A DNA stretch of 39,884 nucleotides from an uncultured Acidobacteriota bacterium (GTDB lineage: Bacteria; Acidobacteriota; Blastocatellia; Pyrinomonadales; Pyrinomonadaceae), in NCBI GenBank assembly GCA_937871585.1, contig CALMPJ010000061.1, positions 1 to 39,884 of the forward strand, in the 5' to 3' direction. Made by a program: the position numbers and the translations under genes. Every line of letters begins with the position of its first letter. The stretch's first letter is position 1. The notes beneath the pieces are model-generated. The model was not told the origin of the DNA. It worked only from the letters and a program-made list of their open reading frames with translations, and searched no databases. Below are positions 33,945 to 39,884 of the stretch, in pieces.

Positions 33945-34894
33945 CAATTCTGATCGAGTTTGATCTTGCCCGAATAGTGGATCGTTTTTCGACGCTTGCG
34001 TTCTCGATTGGCTTCGAACAACCTTTTCGGCGTTAGTATTCTGGCTAAAACACCGACAGCCTGCGGCACCGATGAGGCACCGCCGATATTCTCTTTGAAT
34101 AGCCGAAACGCGTTTGTTCGATCACCTGACCTGACGAGATTCGACGCTGAAATGAAACGCAGTCCTCGCTGGATAATATCAAGCTCTTCGCGTGTATATG
34201 GCAATGAATCAGCAACTCGATCTTGCGCCGCTATCCACTCTTCGAGCATCTTCGCAGCATCGCTACTTACGTTCGCACCATGCTGACGCCAGCCGCCGAT
34301 GACATTCGAGTTTCGAGCAAATTCACCCTCGCCCGCGAGTTTCAAGTATAGCTCATAGTCCTCAAGTACCGCTTCCTCGTTCCATCGATGCATCCGCAGA
34401 GCCGAACTGCGATAAACAACGCCCGGACTCGAAAACACTTGCCCGTGAAGCAGATGCGGCAGCGGATCGCCATCCGCAAACGTCGTCCAATTCGAGGTCG
34501 AATCAATAATATTGTCGTCTTCGTCGATAAGATAAGCGTGGCCAAATGCTAGAACGGCGGTCGGTCGCTGGACTAACAAAGTCACCTGTTCCTCAAGTGT
34601 CGTCGAAATAATAACGTCGTCCGAGCCTAGATATGCGAAATACTCGGTGTTGCACAACGCGAATCCTTCGTTCAGCGTCCCGCAAAGCCCGCGATTCTCT
34701 CTTGCGATCAGCTCACATTCGAACGGACACTCAGCCAACACGCGTTCGATCACGGTGACTGATTCGTCTTTAGAACCATCGTCAATTACAATCAGTTTTC
34801 TGGGCCGAAGGGTCTGCCCGAATATCGACCGTAGCGTGCGTTCGACGTACGGAGCGTGGTTGTAAGACGGTACCAGGACCGTTATCTCAGACAT
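33944..34894 (-). CDS. Family 2 glycosyltransferase
   Basis: A 316-residue protein. The GT2 core is complete: V-L-V-P-S-Y-N-H at residues 5-12, I-D-D-G-S near 36, and the DxD-like Y-L-G-S-D-D at about residue 90. The C-terminal part is helical with a basic tail (R-E-R-K-R-R-K). First gene of the coupled set with permease and ATPase, so it probably adds sugars to the glycan they export. The GT4 gene diverges 46 bases away. Confidence 0.88.
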   Translation of the reverse strand: MSEITVLVPSYNHAPYVERTLRSIFGQTLRPRKLIVIDDGSKDESVTVIERVLAECPFECELIARENRGLCGTLNEGFALCNTEYFAYLGSDDVIISTTLEEQVTLLVQRPTAVLAFGHAYLIDEDDNIIDSTSNWTTFADGDPLPHLLHGQVFSSPGVVYRSSALRMHRWNEEAVLEDYELYLKLAGEGEFARNSNVIGGWRQHGANVSSDAAKMLEEWIAAQDRVADSLPYTREELDIIQRGLRFISASNLVRSGDRTNAFRLFKENIGGASSVPQAVGVLARILTPKRLFEANRERKRRKTIHYSGKIKLDQN

Positions 34895-34940
34895 CGAGGT
34901 TTATTCTAGTTTGTCGCGGCAAAATTGTTAACTTTACACT

Positions 34941-36047
34941 ATGCGGGTTCTACATTTCCTCGACACATTGGGCCGCGGAGGAGCCGAAATGCAGGCGCTA
35001 GATGTCGCTCGGAATGCCGCGGCGCACGGCATCGAGGTGACCGTCGCGTCTGCCGGCGGTGGAGCTTTAGAGGACGAATTTCGTAGTTGCGGCGTTGGCT
35101 TGTTTAGGTTTCAGCGGCGAGTTCCATTTGACCCTTTCCTTGTCGCGAAACTGCGAAACCTAATTCGAGATCGCGACATCCAGATCGTTCACGGCTATCA
35201 GCCCGTCGACGGACTTCATCTCTGGGCTGCGACGCTTGGGTTGAAGAATGTCCGACGTGTTCTGAGCTTTCAAGGCTTTATTCAAGACAAAAAGAATCGC
35301 AGTACCGCTCGATTTCTAATTCCTCGAATGGATGCCAACGTTGTAGTCAGTCGCGGTCTTCAAAAATGGTTGAGCGAGACCGACGGTTTAGATACGACTA
35401 GGAATTTCCACGTCATTTTCAACGGTGCCGACGCAAAACGACTCGCTCCAACGGGAAGGTCTATCCGAAGAGAATTAAACATCGGCTCCGACCATAAGCT
35501 CGTAGGAATGGTCGCAAATTTCTACCGAGATCGTCGCAAGGACCAGCCATCGCTTGCCAAAGCCGTGGTCAACGTCTTATCACAATTTCCTGACCTGCAT
35601 TGTGTATTTGTCGGCGGCGTTGAACCCGGAGCCGAACACAAACTCGACGAGTGCAGAGTGATCGTTCGCGAACATTCTGCGGGCAATAATGTTCATTTTC
35701 TTGGCCGTCGAGACGACGTACCCGATATTCTGAATGAACTTGATATCGCCGTTATGTCGTCGTTTCACGAAGGCTTGCCGGTCGCACTTTCAGAAGCGAT
35801 GCTTGCCGGAAAGGCGATGATCGTGTCCGACATCGAGCCGCATCTTGAAGCATCCAGCAACGGTGAGTTTGCTGACGTTTTTGAAACGGGAAACGAAATT
35901 GACCTAGCCGAAAAGCTGCTGGCGATGTTGGAAGATGACGATCGACGAATTGATCTTGCCTCGCGAGCCCGAACATTCGCTGAAGAAAACCTCAGTATCG
36001 ATTCGCATTTGCGTGAATTGAAAAGGCTCTACGCCACGTTACTTTGA
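34941..36047 (+). CDS. GT4 family glycosyltransferase (GT-B fold)
   Basis: A 368-residue protein. The N-terminal H-F-L-D-T-L-G-R-G-G-A-E (residues 5-16) is the acceptor-side motif of GT4 enzymes. The C-terminal Rossmann half holds V-G-M-V-A-N-F-Y-R-D-R-R-K-D and the E-x7-E donor-sugar motif in F-H-E-G-L-P-V-A-L-S-E. It transfers sugars from a nucleotide donor in glycan assembly. Divergent from the GT2-permease-ATPase set and tail-to-tail with the serine hydrolase (9-base overlap). Confidence 0.9.
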   Translation: MRVLHFLDTLGRGGAEMQALDVARNAAAHGIEVTVASAGGGALEDEFRSCGVGLFRFQRRVPFDPFLVAKLRNLIRDRDIQIVHGYQPVDGLHLWAATLGLKNVRRVLSFQGFIQDKKNRSTARFLIPRMDANVVVSRGLQKWLSETDGLDTTRNFHVIFNGADAKRLAPTGRSIRRELNIGSDHKLVGMVANFYRDRRKDQPSLAKAVVNVLSQFPDLHCVFVGGVEPGAEHKLDECRVIVREHSAGNNVHFLGRRDDVPDILNELDIAVMSSFHEGLPVALSEAMLAGKAMIVSDIEPHLEASSNGEFADVFETGNEIDLAEKLLAMLEDDDRRIDLASRARTFAEENLSIDSHLRELKRLYATLL

Positions 36048-37064
36048 CGGCTTGCCGGTCAGCAATAGGCTGATAAATTCCCGGTCGTCCCAGTCGCCAA
36101 ATGCGCCTTGACGTACGATCACCATATCCAGTGAACGCAAAATATACAGCCGCTGATTTCCGGCTCCGGCGGCCATGAACAGATCAGCAGCGTCGTTGGC
36201 GATTCCATTCTTCATAATATCCTCGACCGCACCGCCGATGGCTCGTCCGCTCGGGCCCTTGCCGCCGTTCTTGTTCAGCCAGAATGTAATCCCGTACGCA
36301 GCATTCGCTTTTGAACCGACGGTCAGCTCATCGATCAGTTTGGCTGCGATAATTTGTTTGCCTTTCCATTTACCTCGGTCTCGCATCAATTGGCCGAACT
36401 TTGCCCATTCACGAGCGGTCAACGAAGCGCCTTGCGGCAGAAGCGGCTGGCCATCCGACATACGCCAGTTCCCGTAGCTCAGCCCGATCGGATCGAGGAT
36501 GCGGTGTTTCAGATAGCTGATCACCGTTTCGTTCCGTGGTTTGAGCTTTCGGGTCAATGCCTCGCCAAAGGTCTGGAAGGGAACCGGGCCATATGCGAAA
36601 ACGGTTCCGGGTTCGGCTACTGACATTGATCGAACCGATTCAGAATACGTTGGTACACGCCCGATCTGTCCGGCATTGATACCGCTGGTCAGCGAAAGCA
36701 ATTGGCGATACGTGATCAGCTCTCGCCGCCTATCACCTCGCCATTCGGTGATGGTCTCAGAAACACGTTCGTCGAAACCTTTTATCAGCTTGTCTTCAAT
36801 TGCAGCCGCCAACAATGCACCACTGAACGATTTAGTACCGCTAGCCAAGATCCATGCTGTATCCGAATTTCTGCCATTCTGATAGTCTTCGAACACGATC
36901 TTGTCGCCTTTCATTATCAATACCGAAACGCCGCGATTCTCGCGAGAGTACTTAGCCGCGAGATCGAAACGCTCTTTCTCAGTAGGAGCCGCCTTTTGTG
37001 CCGGCACATGGCTAGCAAAGGCTGCGGCCAGAACCGCAGCTATGATCATCTTTGATAAACGCAT
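36039..37064 (-). CDS. Secreted serine hydrolase (beta-lactamase class C-like)
   Basis: A 341-residue protein with a signal peptide (1-22) ending A-Q. The nucleophile motif S-x-x-K is S75-G-T-K78. The second active-site motif position reads F-A-Y158-G-P160; the family norm is Y-x-N, so the Asn is replaced. Such enzymes are D-aminopeptidases, esterases or PBP-like proteins. It lies nine bases after the DUF1800 gene, so the two are probably co-transcribed. Confidence 0.85.
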   Translation of the reverse strand: MRLSKMIIAAVLAAAFASHVPAQKAAPTEKERFDLAAKYSRENRGVSVLIMKGDKIVFEDYQNGRNSDTAWILASGTKSFSGALLAAAIEDKLIKGFDERVSETITEWRGDRRRELITYRQLLSLTSGINAGQIGRVPTYSESVRSMSVAEPGTVFAYGPVPFQTFGEALTRKLKPRNETVISYLKHRILDPIGLSYGNWRMSDGQPLLPQGASLTAREWAKFGQLMRDRGKWKGKQIIAAKLIDELTVGSKANAAYGITFWLNKNGGKGPSGRAIGGAVEDIMKNGIANDAADLFMAAGAGNQRLYILRSLDMVIVRQGAFGDWDDREFISLLLTGKPSK

Positions 37065-37073
37065 TGTGGGCTC

Positions 37074-39065
37074 CTATTGTCTTTGGAAATCCGGCGAACC
37101 AAGCACGAGGCTGACGACCTTGAAAACGTCAGGATCGCCGCTCGGTGCGAGCAGGCGAGCCTGCCGATTTCGGCCGCCCTGTTGGCCGTCGCGCATATTT
37201 GGAATGTCGATGTCATCGTCGGCCTCATTTGGAGCCTTGACCTCAGGCAGAGGCTGTTCGAGCTGTTTTGTGAGCGAGGCACGCGTCTGAGCCGAGATCT
37301 CACCATGTAGAATTCGATCGATAGCATTCGAAAGAGTCGCACTCTTGTCGGCACCCTTGAGCGATTTGAGATCAGCACGCGTTCCGGCGATCTGATTGGC
37401 AGAAAGGGCGATCGCAAAGTTTAGTCGTTCGAGCAATGCACCGGTGTTGACCCAATCTTCGGCCGTGTCGGGATAGCCTGTCGGAGCTTGGTAGCCATAT
37501 GGAACTTCGCCGAGCTTGTTGAGCATCGCCATCAACTGCCCGCCGGCATTGGTGTTTGCACCAATTGCACGAACCGAACTAACCGCAAGCTCGAACGGCG
37601 ATTTGATCTTGGCTCGGTAGTTCTCGGGTGCGAAGAATTCTTTGTCCGTGAACAAAGCACGAAGTGTCGTCTTAATGTCGCCCTTGGAATCCGAGAATGC
37701 TTTTGCAACACGGCCGATCAGTGCTTCGCTTGGCGTATCGCTCACAAATTTGACGGCAAGCTTTCGAGCGATGAACTTTGCAGTCGAAGGATGTGCGACG
37801 AGCGTGTCGATGACCTTGAGGCCGTCTTTGACGCCGCCTTCGTCGATCTTTTGGCCGAGAACAGTCTTAGCTCCTTTTTCGTGCCATGTGTTGTTGAAGT
37901 AGAATTCGCCGCTTTCGAGATCGTCCGGCACTCCCGCGAGTCGCTGCACGCGATCAAGCTGTCGATTTTCGGTGCCGTTGATAACGTATCCGGCCGAACG
38001 TCGATATCCACGCGGATCGGCAATGGTCCAGCCTGTAAAACACTTCGCGACCTCGACAATATCAGCCTGAGAATAGCCACCGTCAACGCCAAGCGTGTGC
38101 AATTCCATCAGCTCACGAGCGTAATTTTCGTTGATACCGCGACGGCGTGCTTGCTGTTGCGGCTGCGGGTTGTCACGCATTTGCTTCAAACGAGCATCGA
38201 GTTGAGCATCGGTCAAACCGAGTTGCTGCTTCATGCGGTCACGAGCACGCTGGGGCAATTGCCCTCCGTTTCTAATCATCTGCTGAACTCGCTGAGCGTT
38301 CTGCCCTTGTCCACGCTGCTGAGAATTTGGCGAGACCGATTCGAAGTTGTCCAAATAGAACAACATCGCGGGATGCTGTGCGGTTCCGACCACAAGGTCT
38401 TTAAAATTGCCGAGAGCATTCTTCCGCAATACGTCACGTTCATAGCTCGGAATATACCAGCGAACTGCGGCCTTTCCGGCGAACACGTTGAAGTGATTCT
38501 GCCAGAAATCGACCATCACTTCCTGCAACTGCCGTTCGCTGTAAACTGCCCTCAACACACGGTTTGAAACGATCTGCGGCAAGAGCTGATTCGCGAGCTT
38601 CAGGTCGTATTTCTGATAGAGTTCACGCAGCGTCTGCTGACGTTCCCGACGTTCCGCCTCTGACATCTGATCGTTATTGTTGTTTGCCTGAGGCGCAGCA
38701 CCGGCAAGCCGGTTTCGGCCCTCGATCGCCTGTAGCAGTCCCGCAGGATTTGGGTATTTCTCAAACAGCTCGGAAGTTGACAGCTTGAAGATGTCGAGGT
38801 TCGCCGCTTTCGAATCAGCGGCTGAATCTGAGATCGACCCGGCATTGAGCTGCTGGTCGATATACTTCTCGATCCCCATCGCTTTGACACGCTCGACATC
38901 GCCGGGACGCGCGCCGAATCCTAGCCTGTTGAGTACATGAATGATCTTCTGCTCTTCCGTCAAGCCCTTTGTGGGTGCCGATAATTGGATCGCAGCCAGA
39001 GAATTCAATGTCATTCCCAACGTCAGAATTCCAACCAAAACCTTGCTAAATACAGTGCGTTTCAT
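37074..39065 (-). CDS. DUF1800 family secreted protein
   Basis: A 663-residue protein with a signal peptide (1-25). The DUF1800 opening H-V-L-N-R-L-G-F-G-A-R-P is followed by V-D-F-W-Q-N-H-F-N-V and the family core N-E-N-Y-A-R-E-L-M-E-L-H-T-L-G (about residue 310). A Gln/Arg/Asn-rich insert (about 255-305) precedes it. The function is unknown; in most genomes the next gene is a DUF1501 protein, but here the next gene is the serine hydrolase. Confidence 0.92.
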   Translation of the reverse strand: MKRTVFSKVLVGILTLGMTLNSLAAIQLSAPTKGLTEEQKIIHVLNRLGFGARPGDVERVKAMGIEKYIDQQLNAGSISDSAADSKAANLDIFKLSTSELFEKYPNPAGLLQAIEGRNRLAGAAPQANNNNDQMSEAERRERQQTLRELYQKYDLKLANQLLPQIVSNRVLRAVYSERQLQEVMVDFWQNHFNVFAGKAAVRWYIPSYERDVLRKNALGNFKDLVVGTAQHPAMLFYLDNFESVSPNSQQRGQGQNAQRVQQMIRNGGQLPQRARDRMKQQLGLTDAQLDARLKQMRDNPQPQQQARRRGINENYARELMELHTLGVDGGYSQADIVEVAKCFTGWTIADPRGYRRSAGYVINGTENRQLDRVQRLAGVPDDLESGEFYFNNTWHEKGAKTVLGQKIDEGGVKDGLKVIDTLVAHPSTAKFIARKLAVKFVSDTPSEALIGRVAKAFSDSKGDIKTTLRALFTDKEFFAPENYRAKIKSPFELAVSSVRAIGANTNAGGQLMAMLNKLGEVPYGYQAPTGYPDTAEDWVNTGALLERLNFAIALSANQIAGTRADLKSLKGADKSATLSNAIDRILHGEISAQTRASLTKQLEQPLPEVKAPNEADDDIDIPNMRDGQQGGRNRQARLLAPSGDPDVFKVVSLVLGSPDFQRQ

Positions 39066-39238
39066 AATTCAAAACTTCTCGCCTATGAATAATTCTTGCC
39101 CATTTGGCTATTGTTTAGATGCACGCTGCGACCATTTTGGCGACATATGTTGAGTACAACATTTGGCATCGACACGGCATCTTATTTATCGCCTTTATGA
39201 GGCTTTTCATATAGAATCTGTCTTTAGAGATGGCCACG

Positions 39239-39757
39239 ATGAAAGTAAAACTATCAAGCCTGTTGTTCGCTGCCGCAGCGGTCGTAATCTTTGCGTCGGT
39301 TTCGTTCGCGCAGGTCGAAACGTTTAGCAGCCCGGACGTTGAATACACGTTCTCGATCCCTGATGCACGCTGGAAATCGACTGCAACGCCCTCGGCGTCG
39401 AGTTCGACGCATCGGTACGTGTATGTTGATCGTAATGATGCCCAACTCGAGATCCGCAAACTTTCAAAAAGCAAGAGCGAGTTGCTTTCCGAATTCATTC
39501 GCAATAACGAAGAATCGAAACTACAGACTCTGCCCGGCTATATTCCAGGCCGCGAAGAAAATTTCAAAGGCAAGCTCGAAGGCATGATCTTCAATTACGA
39601 GTACGTGCTTTCCGGCCGTTCCATGATCGGTAGATTTTACTATTTGAGTGTCAATGACACGACCGTTTATGTATTGCGATTTACCGGGAACGCGAAAATC
39701 TTAAAATCGATACGTAATCAAACCGATTCGATCGCACGGACATTTGACGTTAAATAA
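39239..39757 (+). CDS. Secreted protein of unknown function
   Basis: A 172-residue protein. Signal peptide (1-24) ending F-A-Q, then a mature part that opens with a Phe/Ser/Pro-containing beta strand, followed by mixed charged strands and a helix near 78-95. The C-terminus ends R-T-F-D-V-K, as in PsbP-like or similar small exported proteins, but I cannot name the family. This ATG is preferred to one three codons earlier (39230) because AGAG lies at a proper distance only for it. A terminator follows 21 bases after the stop. Confidence 0.65.
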   Translation: MKVKLSSLLFAAAAVVIFASVSFAQVETFSSPDVEYTFSIPDARWKSTATPSASSSTHRYVYVDRNDAQLEIRKLSKSKSELLSEFIRNNEESKLQTLPGYIPGREENFKGKLEGMIFNYEYVLSGRSMIGRFYYLSVNDTTVYVLRFTGNAKILKSIRNQTDSIARTFDVK

Positions 39758-39778
39758 TCAGTCGATCAGACAATGAAT

Positions 39779-39814
39779 AGCCACAAATGCGCTTTAGTGC
39801 ATTTGTGGCTTTTT
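39779..39814 (+). terminator. Intrinsic terminator
   Basis: AGCCACAAATGC and GCATTTGTGGCT form a perfect 12-bp stem with an 8-base loop, followed by a T run. It closes the last gene of the window. Confidence 0.85.
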
Positions 39815-39884
39815 GATAAGTAATTTCGACGCCTGCGGTAAAACGAAACCTGAACTCTCGGTAATGTCGCTAAGGTCGCTGAGA

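Noticed and set aside
34912..34940. TTGTCG and TACACT with an 18-base spacer directly before the GT4 start
   Set aside because: Transcription would start inside the coding sequence, after the start codon, so it cannot serve that gene.
37488..38567. Plus-strand open frame of 359 codons antisense to the DUF1800 gene
   Set aside because: The minus strand is an unmistakable DUF1800 protein; the antisense frame follows from its codon use and has no recognisable domain.

Overview
The window looks like chromosomal DNA of an Acidobacteriota bacterium, most likely class Blastocatellia (Pyrinomonas-like). The argument rests on content: two adjacent secreted VWA proteins of the Acidobacteria type, a sortilin-like BNR propeller protein, DUF4331, DUF4394, FG-GAP and CHRD secreted proteins, a DUF1800 protein, YtxH/DUF948 proteins and a Wzm/Wzt polysaccharide exporter. 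No rRNA, tRNA, CRISPR array, phage module or complete insertion sequence was seen. Assignments were made by reading the translations; no database search was run.

Left end (1-1300): a short AT-rich element bounded by ~36-bp imperfect inverted repeats (77-112 and 703-739) carries one gene for a small secreted protein. It is followed by the 5' half of purE, which is cut off exactly at a short palindrome; a bidirectional terminator closes this part. Region 1314-7749 is all on the minus strand: a DUF948/YtxH envelope pair, then a three-gene unit read DUF4394-FG-GAP, DUF4331, TPR. This unit has strong Shine-Dalgarno sites, a 12-bp stem-loop in each of its two intergenic gaps and a terminator at its end.

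Region 7979-20300: lepA with an SRAP (abasic-site shielding) gene, convergent with a phosphomannomutase/phosphoglucomutase; two VWA proteins; a large sortilin-like propeller protein; an SRPBCC protein; a minus-strand run of LamG-like, histidine phosphatase and unknown secreted proteins; and a small membrane protein. Region 20318-27000 is minus-strand: a Phd/VapC-type toxin-antitoxin pair with a palindrome sitting on its -10 box, followed without a gap by a GlcD-type FAD oxidase that is translationally coupled to a methyltransferase. Upstream of these lie a CHRD/FG-GAP secreted protein and a TPR-M48 membrane peptidase.

Region 27035-39757: a dicarboxylate/amino-acid symporter and a rhomboid protease, then a surface-polysaccharide block (two GT2 and one GT4 glycosyltransferases, a Zn-ribbon methyltransferase, and a Wzm-type permease with a Wzt-type ATPase carrying an extra C-terminal domain). 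The window ends with a serine hydrolase behind a DUF1800 protein and a small secreted protein with a strong terminator.

The genome is compact. Four convergent gene pairs overlap at their stop codons. Many gene products carry signal peptides and Ca-binding or protein-binding repeats, so much of the window serves the cell envelope and outside.
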